This document shows, piece by piece, positions 42,145 to 51,787 of a DNA stretch of 64,000 bases; the first letter of the stretch is position 1; each line of letters begins with the position of its first letter. A program made the position numbers and the translations under genes. The stretch comes from JAMLHH01 sp037189845 (lineage in GTDB: Bacteria > Bacteroidota > Bacteroidia > Chitinophagales > JADIYW01). The stretch covers positions 124,001 through 188,000 of the forward strand of contig JBBCIS010000001.1 of assembly GCA_037189845.1 (NCBI GenBank), given 5' to 3'. The notes beneath the pieces were generated by a model. The model was not told where the DNA came from and made no database searches. It saw only the letters and a list, made by a program, of their open reading frames with translations.

Positions 42145-44202
42145 TTAATATTCATCATAATTAGAAAAAATATTATCCAACATTTTTTCAATAGTTTCAA
42201 AATCTTTTTTCATTCCTGTTGCTTCCTGCCATGCTCTTTCATGGAAAAATGCTCTTTTTTCAGAAGACCAGTTACTTCCAATAATTTTGCTTATTTCGTC
42301 TTCTGTTTTACCACTTTTAAACATTTCTATAATTTCATTCATTTCTTTAGCGTGAGTTCCTTCATGAATTAGTTCGCTTAAAAACACATCTGGTTTTCGA
42401 GATGCCCTAAAAAACATTTTTGTACCATCTGCAAAAGCATGGGTTTCCATAGCTACTTCCAAAGTATCACCAAACACTTCTTGACACATTTTGTTAAAAT
42501 TGTAATCTTCTAAGATACGTATGTTTATTTTGCCCTCCTCAATCAGCTTTGCAATTTTGTTTCCCTGTTCAGTAAAACCTTTTAAGGCATCGGCTATTTC
42601 TGTCTTGGTAAGAGCTTTTATAGATTTTCCTTTCCATTTTTTTATAAAATCTTCATGTTGTTGAAGTCTTTTTTTGTTTGCAATTCTCTTTAAATCATCG
42701 GGACTTGCTTTATCTACGACTTCATCCACCTGTTTTTTGAGCGCATCAAAGATATTGTCAATGAACTTGTTGACGGTCTTGTCACCGCCTTTCATGGCAT
42801 CTATTCCATGTTCTATGGTCTTGAAGAAAGCGCCAACTACCTCATCGGATGCCTTGACGGCAGGTGCGCCTGTTTTGGATGCAGAGGAGGCGAGGTCGTC
42901 CAGCATTCTGATGACCTTTTCGAGCTTTCCGGCTTTGGCCAGCTTCGCGAGCTTGATGGGAGGGATGACGGCTTCGAGGATGTTAAAAATTAAATAGCCT
43001 TTGTAATAGGCTATCTCCGTATGATTGAAGTTCAGCAGCTCCTGCCAGTATTCGAGGGACAGCCTTTCGCTGACATATTCTTTGAATACACGGTACTGTT
43101 CTGCCCCGTGGCTCAGTACTTCGCTCCAGTCGATTTGTAGAGCTGCCTGCAGGAAATTGTCCGCATACTCCAGCAGCAGGGCTTTGTAGTAGTCCTCATT
43201 TTGCTTGTAATGGCGGTGTGCCTTGATGCCTTTATTGACCAGAGCAATGAGATCAAAAAGCCCACTCAGGAGATCCATCAGTCCGTTCCAGAGACCGCAG
43301 CGCAATGCCCAGCTGTCCTGTAGAGAGATTTCAGTGTTCTCTATCTTCCGGATTCCTTTTTCTAATAAGGCATTCAGTACTTTCCGGTATTCGCCATCAA
43401 GACCGATGCTGTCGAAAAAATTATTGACCTGCTGATATTTTTCCTGTAGTATTTCTATTACATCGTTCTCCAGAAGATAGTCAGGATGCTCTATGTTCCA
43501 TATTTTTTCATCTATCCGCAGGGTCTCACCGAAAAATCCGGCAAGGGTACTTGATATATCTATGATGACCTGCGATTTCAAATCCTGAAAGGAGTGTTTG
43601 AGCTCTGTGGCAATGGCAATGAGCTGGCTGACGAAGTCCTGTCCTGAGCTGAGAGTGGATATCAGCTTTATGATCTGTGATTCGTCCAGACTGTACTGAT
43701 CCTGTGTCCATTTGTGTCTTAAAACTTCCTCTGCATATTTCTTCGCATGCTCCCCCGTTGCGACCAACATGACATTCCCGGATACAATATCTCCGTCCGG
43801 TATCTCTAAGAAGACGGCTATCTCATCTTTTTTGATATTATTTTTCAGCGCCTGATGTGCTTTCAGCAAAAATGCCCCGTCGGGAGAGATGAACAGCCGT
43901 ATATCAGCAAATTTCCTCTCCGTTGCTTCATCATACTTGTCATTGTTGTCATTATTGATATAATAGACTCCCTGTATAGCCTTGTCTAAGTATGCCTGTA
44001 TATCTTCGTCGGTATATTGTGGTGCGCCTATATATGCTTTGATATTGCTGAGTATCTGTGCACTTCTGAAATCTTCAAACATATTGATGGACAGATCTTT
44101 CAGATTATAGGATGACCACGCAAAACCGCTTTTGAAATTAGGGAACTGAAGAGAGTTCTTTTTCTTAAAATATTGTTCCAAGGATATACCACCTGTACTC
44201 AT
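42145..44202 (-). CDS. Full-length polymorphic toxin with HEGTH metallopeptidase-like C-terminal domain
   Basis: A 685-residue protein. Residues 1 to about 440 are the constant part: no signal peptide, no RHS or haemagglutinin repeats and no recognised trafficking domain; mostly helical, with hydrophobic stretches near 295-320 and 400-425. Residues about 440-495 are the linker (KASDEVVGAFFKTIEHGIDA, TVNKFIDNIFDALKKQVDE). The variable toxin domain follows, with ELIHEGTHAKE carrying HExxH (H613, E614, H617) and a downstream Glu-rich helix FFHERAWQEA. The linker recurs in four other places. Immunity gene 11 nt downstream. Metallopeptidase activity is inferred from HExxH only. Confidence 0.82.
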   Translation of the reverse strand: MSTGGISLEQYFKKKNSLQFPNFKSGFAWSSYNLKDLSINMFEDFRSAQILSNIKAYIGAPQYTDEDIQAYLDKAIQGVYYINNDNNDKYDEATERKFADIRLFISPDGAFLLKAHQALKNNIKKDEIAVFLEIPDGDIVSGNVMLVATGEHAKKYAEEVLRHKWTQDQYSLDESQIIKLISTLSSGQDFVSQLIAIATELKHSFQDLKSQVIIDISSTLAGFFGETLRIDEKIWNIEHPDYLLENDVIEILQEKYQQVNNFFDSIGLDGEYRKVLNALLEKGIRKIENTEISLQDSWALRCGLWNGLMDLLSGLFDLIALVNKGIKAHRHYKQNEDYYKALLLEYADNFLQAALQIDWSEVLSHGAEQYRVFKEYVSERLSLEYWQELLNFNHTEIAYYKGYLIFNILEAVIPPIKLAKLAKAGKLEKVIRMLDDLASSASKTGAPAVKASDEVVGAFFKTIEHGIDAMKGGDKTVNKFIDNIFDALKKQVDEVVDKASPDDLKRIANKKRLQQHEDFIKKWKGKSIKALTKTEIADALKGFTEQGNKIAKLIEEGKINIRILEDYNFNKMCQEVFGDTLEVAMETHAFADGTKMFFRASRKPDVFLSELIHEGTHAKEMNEIIEMFKSGKTEDEISKIIGSNWSSEKRAFFHERAWQEATGMKKDFETIEKMLDNIFSNYDEY
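42719..42870 (-). repeat. Parent copy of the toxin linker repeat
   Basis: The segment ATCCACCTGTTTTTTGAG through the block encoding KASDEVV is repeated at about 37498-37660, 38701-38851 and 40979-41109, with a stub at 37120-37149. Copies differ at scattered positions but keep frame and boundaries. It is the natural site for homologous exchange of toxin tips. Confidence 0.8.
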
Positions 44203-44345
44203 GTAAGTATATTAATATGGTTAAATTATTAGTTTTTAAATATTATTTATGATATAAATATCGAATAAATTTAGTTGTGTTAATTTAAGATAAATTATTT
44301 GTTCATAAAACATTAATTTGTAAAATTGTATAAAATAGATAATGT

Positions 44346-47300
44346 ATGAGTTCTAATTATGTTATTATGTCGGATATATTGGCACTGTATAAAGCCGATC
44401 AGATTTCTGAAGGGAAAAAAATAAAATACTTTGTGACGCATCCGGATGAGGAAGCCAGTGAAATGTATGCCACTAGCGAAGAAAATTTTAAAACTCTAAG
44501 GAATGCATTTGCTTCAAAATCTTCCCCTCAGCTCAGGCTGGATTACTATGATTTGTATCAGCTGAGTTTAGAGATATTGAATAAAAGAAGGAGATTGAAT
44601 TATGACGATTATGAAGAAATCATTACAAGGCACGATACGGAGCCTCTAAGTCCGTCTGACCTGTTGGGTGTTTGGGACAATTATATTTACTATGCCACCA
44701 AGCAGTCTGATCTGGAAGCTTTGGAAGTATGCTCCAATCTGTTACTGGCGGATTTCTGGCTGAATAAAATCATTGCACCGGATATAAATGCAGATATGAA
44801 AGCATATCAGCAGGATTTAAAAAGAAAGCTGAATGCCAGAATCATTTTTCCTAATTTTCTGATGATGAATATCGCATCAGAAAATGAAGAGACAGACAAC
44901 GATGATCTGACAGATATTAAGAAGATAAAATCTATAAGAAATACACTGAAAGCTATCAAGGCCAAGGCAGAGCTGGAAGAATTGGAAGAATTGGAAAAAG
45001 ATTTAAATGCTGTCAAAATAAGATATAGCAGAGAGGAAAACGTTAGGTTGAAAGAATATAACAGTGAGTTTGAAGATGAGTACAATGAATATATAAAACA
45101 ATCTATCAGCAATATCTTCACTGTTTCAGATGAAGGGGACATCAATAATCCACCCATTCCGACTGCTCAGATAGGAGATCCGGCTTCATCTGTACCTCCT
45201 CCTAAGTATAATTATGTACCGGCTGAAGAGCTTAACGAGTTTTTATTAAATATAGCTCTTTCTGCCAGGAGTCGTGCGACATTAACAAGAATCAGAGAAG
45301 ATGATATGGGGGATTTTGATCATGTTTCGACTAAAATCAATATGACAAAACAAGAATTGACAAAAATTATTAATGAAAATACTCCATCGTCAAATCAGGT
45401 TGCAAGTATAGGAGGAGCTCCGGTTAGTATAGGAATGGATGTTGGAGAAAAAAATTTATATGGACTGGAAACAATATGTCTGAATGAGGATGATAATATC
45501 TGGCAGTTTATTCTGGTACTTAATGTTAGTAATATAAAAAGTCTCAGAGTGAAATTGTTTTCCGGTAATACTGTAATTGGAAACGACTCACCTTTTACGG
45601 ATTTTAGTACTAAAGAAGCTACTGCGTGTGTAATTTTCAAGGATGGTTTACAGATTTCTACACCTACACCCGGTGATCTCAAACTGGTTATTCTTTATAG
45701 TGTAGTAAGTCGTAAGCTGGAATCAATCAGCATTCCGGTTGATTTGGTGAATAAGAAAGAAACAATTGATAAGGGAGATAATCACCAGGAGACAGATCCT
45801 GATGAAAGCGATGAACTTTTTTCCAAGCCTAATCTATTCGGAATTACAAGACTTGGAGTAGGTGAATATTTAAAAATTAACCAACAGCTCTGTTGTTATG
45901 TTCCCGGAGAGGTCTCCCGGATAGAGAATATCATGGCCCGGGAAATCAGGGAAAAAACAACGAAGCTGATAATAAGATCAGAAGAGTCACAAACCTCCGA
46001 AATTACTTTTGAAAGTGAGCAAACGACTGACACCTCTTCCACAGACAGAAATGAATTAAGCTCAGAACTATCTGCAATGGATCAGCAATCACGTGCTTAT
46101 AACTTTAGTATAGGAGGTGGTTTTGGTCCTGTATCAGCCAATATGTCACTGAGTTTTAATAATAGCAAAGAAAGTTCATATTCACTTGTAAGCACAAAGT
46201 CACAGGAACTCGTACAGAAAGCAACTGAACGGATTGTTTCTAAAACCAGAGAAGAAAGGGTTCGTAAAATTACCAATGAATATACAGAAGAAAACAAGCA
46301 CGGATATGATAACCGAAAAGGAGAGAATCATATCAACGGTGTCTATCGCTGGGTGGACAAAGTATATAAAAATCAATTAGTAAACTACGGCAGACGGCTG
46401 ATGTATGAATTCATGATTCCCGAACCGGCTTCGTTACATCAAGAATATATAAATAAATATGGGAATAATATTAATACATTAGACAGGCCGATTGATCCCA
46501 GAACATCTAAAGAAAATACTATAGCTACCTATGATAAGGTGACAGCCGAAAACAGCGCGTTTTGGGCAAATGCATTTGGAATTGAAATAGAAGCTAAACC
46601 GCCTTTGAATTATAATACATCAAAAGCCTATTCGGGACAATCTCAAAATCCTAACAAAGCAGATACTTATCCCTTTAATGATATTGAAATTTCAGATGGA
46701 TACAAATTAACAAGTATTGAGTACAATTGTACGTATGATGTAATCACCAGGATACTGACAGGTAATTACATGTTAACATTATCGATCTTAGATAAAAACT
46801 ATTTTGGGGAAGGGACTAAAATTATTAGCTCCTTTAATAAGGAATATACATCCGGAGTAATTCCGGTTTCAGTAACTACTAATCTTTCTTTTTCACTAAA
46901 CGTCATTGCAAGATTTTCGCTGACTACTTTAAAAGAAAACGAATGGAAGAAAAAAACATTTGATGCTATTATTAATGGGTATGAGAATAAACTTAAAGCG
47001 TTTGAGGAAAATGTAAAAAAAGAACAAGATCAGGCAAAAGAAAAAATAGCAATCAATCCGAATTTCTACAGGGAGATCGAAATGAGTGTATTGAAGAAAA
47101 ATTGTATAGCATATTTATTTGATAAAATAGGAACTCCTCCTTCTGGTTTGATTACACGCGGAAGTTTTGCCTCACATCAAATAAACAGAAATAAAGAATT
47201 TGAAAATTATGCTTCCACGGTTAAATTCTTTGAGCAGGCATTTGAGTGGGAGATCATGAGCTATCTGTTCTATCCGTTCTACTGGGCAGAAAAAGAACAA

Positions 47301-47696
47301 TGGGAAAAGTTGTATTTTGAGAATGTGGATGACCTGTTATTCCGGAATTTCCTGCAAAGTGGCATGGCGAGAGTAATCGTAAGCGTCCGTCCCGGATTTG
47401 AGGAAGCCGTGATGTGGTATATGAAAACGGGACAGATATGGAGTGGAGGGAATCCTCCTGTTATGGGCGATGAATCGTATCTGTCCATCGTAGATGAACT
47501 GGCAGGATTTGTCCCGGAATCAGTAGTTGATGAGTGGGAAGTACGCATTCCATCTACGCTCACTGTCTTGCAAACAAAAGGTGTAGAGTTGGGGGCAGGC
47601 AGTCTACCATGTTATTGTGATGAGGATAGCCTGGAAGAATTTACCGAATCTTTGAATAAAATCGGCGAAGGAAGTACTGAGCCTGTTGAAGAATAA
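44346..47696 (+). CDS. Large unrecognised protein divergent from the toxin (1116 residues)
   Basis: I do not recognise this 1116-residue protein. It has no signal peptide. Visible parts: an N-terminal helical region (to about 200), a charged coiled coil (about 195-260, AKAELEELEELEKDLNAV), beta-rich segments (about 350-475), a Ser/Thr-rich stretch with FSIGGGFGPVSANMSLSFNN near 590-610, and a later helical half with YRWVDKVYKNQLVNYGRRLM near 670 and MYEFMIPEPA. The end is acidic (GEGSTEPVEE). It is divergent from the toxin by 143 nt and 31 nt before a fibre-like gene. A structural or delivery role is speculation. Confidence 0.7.
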   Translation: MSSNYVIMSDILALYKADQISEGKKIKYFVTHPDEEASEMYATSEENFKTLRNAFASKSSPQLRLDYYDLYQLSLEILNKRRRLNYDDYEEIITRHDTEPLSPSDLLGVWDNYIYYATKQSDLEALEVCSNLLLADFWLNKIIAPDINADMKAYQQDLKRKLNARIIFPNFLMMNIASENEETDNDDLTDIKKIKSIRNTLKAIKAKAELEELEELEKDLNAVKIRYSREENVRLKEYNSEFEDEYNEYIKQSISNIFTVSDEGDINNPPIPTAQIGDPASSVPPPKYNYVPAEELNEFLLNIALSARSRATLTRIREDDMGDFDHVSTKINMTKQELTKIINENTPSSNQVASIGGAPVSIGMDVGEKNLYGLETICLNEDDNIWQFILVLNVSNIKSLRVKLFSGNTVIGNDSPFTDFSTKEATACVIFKDGLQISTPTPGDLKLVILYSVVSRKLESISIPVDLVNKKETIDKGDNHQETDPDESDELFSKPNLFGITRLGVGEYLKINQQLCCYVPGEVSRIENIMAREIREKTTKLIIRSEESQTSEITFESEQTTDTSSTDRNELSSELSAMDQQSRAYNFSIGGGFGPVSANMSLSFNNSKESSYSLVSTKSQELVQKATERIVSKTREERVRKITNEYTEENKHGYDNRKGENHINGVYRWVDKVYKNQLVNYGRRLMYEFMIPEPASLHQEYINKYGNNINTLDRPIDPRTSKENTIATYDKVTAENSAFWANAFGIEIEAKPPLNYNTSKAYSGQSQNPNKADTYPFNDIEISDGYKLTSIEYNCTYDVITRILTGNYMLTLSILDKNYFGEGTKIISSFNKEYTSGVIPVSVTTNLSFSLNVIARFSLTTLKENEWKKKTFDAIINGYENKLKAFEENVKKEQDQAKEKIAINPNFYREIEMSVLKKNCIAYLFDKIGTPPSGLITRGSFASHQINRNKEFENYASTVKFFEQAFEWEIMSYLFYPFYWAEKEQWEKLYFENVDDLLFRNFLQSGMARVIVSVRPGFEEAVMWYMKTGQIWSGGNPPVMGDESYLSIVDELAGFVPESVVDEWEVRIPSTLTVLQTKGVELGAGSLPCYCDEDSLEEFTESLNKIGEGSTEPVEE

Positions 47697-47727
47697 TCCA
47701 TTCTTTCAATTTTAAAAATTAAAAATT

Positions 47728-49068
47728 ATGGCCATCAAAAATAAATCCATACTAAAAACCTATTTTCAGGCTGGTAGCCGTCCTACCCAACAGAACTTTG
47801 CAGACCTGATTGACAGCTTTGCTCACATATCCAATTCTTCTCCTAATATGTTTTTCCCGGCTGATCCGTCCCTGGCTCAGAATGATGCAGGCAAGCTCGT
47901 TGTCTGGAAAGATGGCAAAGCACAGCTTCCGGAGTTTGAGGCGGCGCAGCCGGGAACGCCGGGAGTGGTTGTTTTCAATATGAACCTATCCACTTTTTTT
48001 GGCTTCGATGCGCCATATATAGATTTCTACTTCAATACCATGCCATCGGATGGTGATGCTATCGGTGATTTTGTATTCAGGACATCACCCTCTTTATCCA
48101 AAGAAGTGCAGATAGGCTCCGGCTATTCAGATACGATAGACAATTTTGTTGCGGTATTCATGAGTCACGATGGCTATTCTGGTGCAAAATCAGCTATAAG
48201 GTCAGACAGCCGCATACTTCGTATTACATACTCAGGTGATGGCAGATATGGGTACAATAGCTGGACTGAGGATGTGTTGAGTGGATATGATGTCACAGGA
48301 TCTTTTACATCGGGTGGGCCTGCCGTGGTGACAGCAACTGCCCGGCTGGGATATTGCCTTGTTCCGTTTTTGTTGCTGCGGGGATTAGGATTATTGAATG
48401 GAAATATGAATGATGACTACGTATCTTTTTATACGGAAACAACAGCTTTTACGATGGGCGTAAAACTGTATAACAACCTTGACGGCACATTTCCTAACGA
48501 TCTGGAAGAGCTAAAGGCTGGTGTCGTAGAAAATCTGCTGAAGCATGAAAGTGTGGCGTATGCTGAATTTTACAATGAAGACGATCTGACTGTCGGATTT
48601 TTAGATGAGCGACCTCTCTCTATCGAAATAGCTGAGGAAGACGAACGCTTCTGGTATGATGGTTTTGACGGCGGCGTCATTATTGCGCATCCGTCAGATC
48701 CAGTGCTCCCGCATTGCAATTATCCCTTGCTGGGACTCGTTAAGTCTGTACAAAACGGACAGACAGAGATTCATACCAGACCGGTATGCACGTTTAAATC
48801 CTCCTGGGGAGAAGCAAAGGAATGGACGGATATGATGTCATTGGACAGGGTCTGGATTCTGGATTCTGAAAATCCCGGCTATCTGAGACCGATGACCAGC
48901 CATGAAATCAGCTCTTTAGAAGCATTGTTCAGGATAGCCATACCGGGTTATGTTATTGCTTTGGATAAGTCCGTTCCTGCATTTGGCACTTTTACCGGGA
49001 CTTTCAGCACGGAACTGTTTGCCCTACAGGTGCTTTATATGATTCTTCAAAGTTCGGAAGATGATTGA
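47728..49068 (+). CDS. Tail-fibre-like protein of 446 residues
   Basis: The N-terminus MAIKNKSILKTYFQAGSRPT and QQNFADLIDSFAH fits a short motif I know from Bacteroidota phage-tail and fibre-like proteins (recalled, not searched). The body is beta-rich with aromatic and Gly residues (for example GDGRYGYNSW, GFDAPYIDFYF). No signal peptide. It follows the 1116-residue gene by 31 nt, likely in one operon. The two may build a surface or injection structure linked to the adjacent toxin; this is inference from position. Confidence 0.6.
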   Translation: MAIKNKSILKTYFQAGSRPTQQNFADLIDSFAHISNSSPNMFFPADPSLAQNDAGKLVVWKDGKAQLPEFEAAQPGTPGVVVFNMNLSTFFGFDAPYIDFYFNTMPSDGDAIGDFVFRTSPSLSKEVQIGSGYSDTIDNFVAVFMSHDGYSGAKSAIRSDSRILRITYSGDGRYGYNSWTEDVLSGYDVTGSFTSGGPAVVTATARLGYCLVPFLLLRGLGLLNGNMNDDYVSFYTETTAFTMGVKLYNNLDGTFPNDLEELKAGVVENLLKHESVAYAEFYNEDDLTVGFLDERPLSIEIAEEDERFWYDGFDGGVIIAHPSDPVLPHCNYPLLGLVKSVQNGQTEIHTRPVCTFKSSWGEAKEWTDMMSLDRVWILDSENPGYLRPMTSHEISSLEALFRIAIPGYVIALDKSVPAFGTFTGTFSTELFALQVLYMILQSSEDD

Positions 49069-49474
49069 CAGAGAAATAACAATATTGCATGAATCTTCCC
49101 AACAGTAAGTTCAATTGTAGGTGTTTGGATTGGCCAGAAGTAATTATGCGCTCGTGCAGATTTTTGTTTAAGATGGTCACCGAATGGAAAAGATTCAAAA
49201 CTTTACCCTGATTAATACTTAATGTAATCTTCAAGTAACCGAATTATTTGAAAAATTTATTGCATAAATGAATTTATAATTTGACAGACAATAAGCTCTA
49301 TTATTCATCTCCGAAAAATTGAGAGTCCGACTAAAAAAATAAAAATTTTATTAATCATTGACTTGCTGTTAACTCTAATAAATGCAACTTTAAAAAGTGA
49401 TTTTATTGTAATCATTCGATTACTTATTATAAATTGCCCGTTAAAACTTTTTTCTTTGCACCTTAAAGATTTTT
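49069..49474. other. Gene-free A-T-rich spacer upstream of topA
   Basis: About 400 nt with no supported gene on either strand; the short minus frame at 49004-49234 is a shadow of the fibre-like gene end. An imperfect -7-like TTTCTTTG lies about 15 nt before the topA ATG. Marks the right border of the accessory region. Confidence 0.5.
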
Positions 49475-51781
49475 ATGGCAAATAATTTATTGATAGTAGA
49501 GTCCCCGGCAAAGGCAAAGACTATAGAGAAAATTCTTGGAGAAGATTTCATGGTCAAGTCATGCTACGGACACATTCGTGATTTGCCTAAAAATAAAATC
49601 GGTTTGGATCTGGAAGGGGATTTCGAACCGGTGTACGAAGTGCCTGAAGACAAAAAGGCCATCGTCAGTGAGCTGAAAAAACTTTCTAAAAAATCAGAAG
49701 TATGGCTGGCAACGGATGAGGACCGTGAAGGAGAAGCTATTTCCTGGCATCTTTGTGAGGTGCTCGGACTCAATCCGCAAACGACTAAAAGAATCGTTTT
49801 CAACGAGATCACTGATAATGCCATCAAAAAAGCTGTTGCCAACCCAAGAATCTTGGATCTGAACCTGGTCAATGCACAGCAGGCAAGAAGAGCTTTGGAT
49901 AGAATTGTAGGATTTGAGCTATCCCCGGTATTATGGCAAAAACTATCCAATAGAAATCTTTCTGCAGGCAGAGTTCAGTCCGTAGCTGTTCGCCTGGTGG
50001 TAGAAAGAGAAAGAGATATACAGGCATTTGACAGTGTAGCTGCATACAGAGTAGTTGCAACTTTCAAAGCTGATAAGAAAACATTCAAAGCTGAGCTCAA
50101 TAAAAGATTTGCTGTAGAAGCAGAAGCGTATGCTTTTTTACAGGCATGTACCATTGCAGGATTTACGGTAGGTGATGTTCAGGTAAAACCGGCGGTGAAA
50201 TCTCCGGCAGCACCATTTACTACCTCTACTTTACAACAGGAAGCCAGCAGGAAGTTAGGTTTCAGTGTGAGTAAGACAATGTCTGTAGCACAAAGATTAT
50301 ATGAGTCCGGGAAGATTACATATATGAGAACAGACAGCACATCATTGTCTGAACAGGCAAGATTTGCTGCTGCTGATTTCATTAAAAAAACATATGGTCC
50401 GGATTATAGTCATCCGACACAGTATCAGACTAAAAACAGCTCAGCTCAGGAAGCGCACGAAGCGATCAGGCCTACTTATCTGGATGCAGAATCTGTAGAT
50501 GGCGCACGTGATGAACAAAGATTATATGATCTGATCTGGAAAAGAACGATCGCTTCTCAGATGAGCAAAGCTCAGCTTGAAAAGACATCTGTAAAAATAG
50601 ATGTTTCCAACAGAGAAGAAATTTTCGGGGCAGAAGGTGAGGTGATCAAATTCCCGGGATTCCTGAAAGTATACCTGGAATCTACAGATGATGAGGACGA
50701 TAATGAATCTTCCGGTATGCTGCCGGCAATGGCAGTAGGACAACATTTATCTTATACAGCCATCGAAGCACGTCAGAGATATTCTCAGCCACCTGCGAGA
50801 TATACAGAAGCAAGTCTTGTCAAAAGATTGGAGGAGCTCAGCATCGGTCGTCCATCTACTTATGCACCAACTATCAGCACGATCATCAACAGGGGATATG
50901 TCAAGAAGGAAAACAAAGATGGTCAGCAGAGAGATATTATTACTTTGAATCTGAAGGCTGCTGAGCCTGAAATCAAAAAACAAGTGATCCAGGAATCGAC
51001 AGGCTCTCTGAAAGGGAAATTATTGCCTACCGATATCGGTATTTTAGTCAATGATTATCTCACAGAACACTTTGAGCGTGTGATGGATTATGGCTTTACG
51101 GCAAATATTGAGAAAGATTTTGACCGCATTGCTGAGAATGATGTGGATTGGGTAAAGGTGATGAAAGATTTTTACCAGCCTTTCCATAAAGAAGTGGAAA
51201 CTTCTAATGCTCAGAAGGAGAAAGTGACGGGAGAAAGATTGCTGGGTGAAGATCCTGCTACAGGTAAGCCGGTAGTAGCGAGAATCGGCCGTTTTGGGCC
51301 TATGATACAGATCGGTTCTGTAGAGGATGAAGACAAGCCGAAGTTTGCCGGATTGATGGAAGGCCAGAGTATTCATACGATCACTTTCGAAGAAGCAATG
51401 GAATTGTTTAAGCTTCCGAGAGTTGTAGGGACTTTTGAAGATAAGCCGATCAAAGCGAATACAGGCCGTTTCGGACCTTATGTACAGCACGATAAATTAT
51501 TTGTATCTCTGAAAGATCATACCCCTTTTTCTATAGATGAGACATCGGCAATAGAGCTGATCAAAGCCAAAAGGGAAGCGGAAGCCAATAAAATGATCAA
51601 AGCTTTCAGTGACGGAATCGAAGTGCTGAACGGAAGATTCGGACCTTATATCAAGCAAGGGAAAAATAACTATAAAATTCCTAAAGGTACCGATCCGCTG
51701 ATATTGACAGAGGAAGATTGCAGAAAAATCATTGCTGATACACCGGATAAAAAACCTGCAAGAGGAAAGAAAAAAGCTTAG
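49475..51781 (+). CDS. topA: DNA topoisomerase I
   Basis: A 768-residue type IA topoisomerase that relaxes negative supercoils. The Toprim domain opens VESPAKAKTIEKILGEDF; ATDEDREGEAISWHL carries the acidic triad; GKITYMRTDSTSLS has the catalytic Tyr. The C-terminus lacks zinc fingers and instead has three repeats of the GRFGPYI type (RIGRFGPMIQ, NTGRFGPYVQ, NGRFGPYIKQ), normal for Bacteroidota. Start ATG 49475. Confidence 0.97.
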   Translation: MANNLLIVESPAKAKTIEKILGEDFMVKSCYGHIRDLPKNKIGLDLEGDFEPVYEVPEDKKAIVSELKKLSKKSEVWLATDEDREGEAISWHLCEVLGLNPQTTKRIVFNEITDNAIKKAVANPRILDLNLVNAQQARRALDRIVGFELSPVLWQKLSNRNLSAGRVQSVAVRLVVERERDIQAFDSVAAYRVVATFKADKKTFKAELNKRFAVEAEAYAFLQACTIAGFTVGDVQVKPAVKSPAAPFTTSTLQQEASRKLGFSVSKTMSVAQRLYESGKITYMRTDSTSLSEQARFAAADFIKKTYGPDYSHPTQYQTKNSSAQEAHEAIRPTYLDAESVDGARDEQRLYDLIWKRTIASQMSKAQLEKTSVKIDVSNREEIFGAEGEVIKFPGFLKVYLESTDDEDDNESSGMLPAMAVGQHLSYTAIEARQRYSQPPARYTEASLVKRLEELSIGRPSTYAPTISTIINRGYVKKENKDGQQRDIITLNLKAAEPEIKKQVIQESTGSLKGKLLPTDIGILVNDYLTEHFERVMDYGFTANIEKDFDRIAENDVDWVKVMKDFYQPFHKEVETSNAQKEKVTGERLLGEDPATGKPVVARIGRFGPMIQIGSVEDEDKPKFAGLMEGQSIHTITFEEAMELFKLPRVVGTFEDKPIKANTGRFGPYVQHDKLFVSLKDHTPFSIDETSAIELIKAKREAEANKMIKAFSDGIEVLNGRFGPYIKQGKNNYKIPKGTDPLILTEEDCRKIIADTPDKKPARGKKKA

Positions 51782-51787
51782 CCTGAG

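Noticed and set aside
49004..49234. Minus-strand 76-residue frame after the fibre-like gene
   Set aside because: No recognisable product, overlaps the end of the fibre-like gene, non-ATG start.
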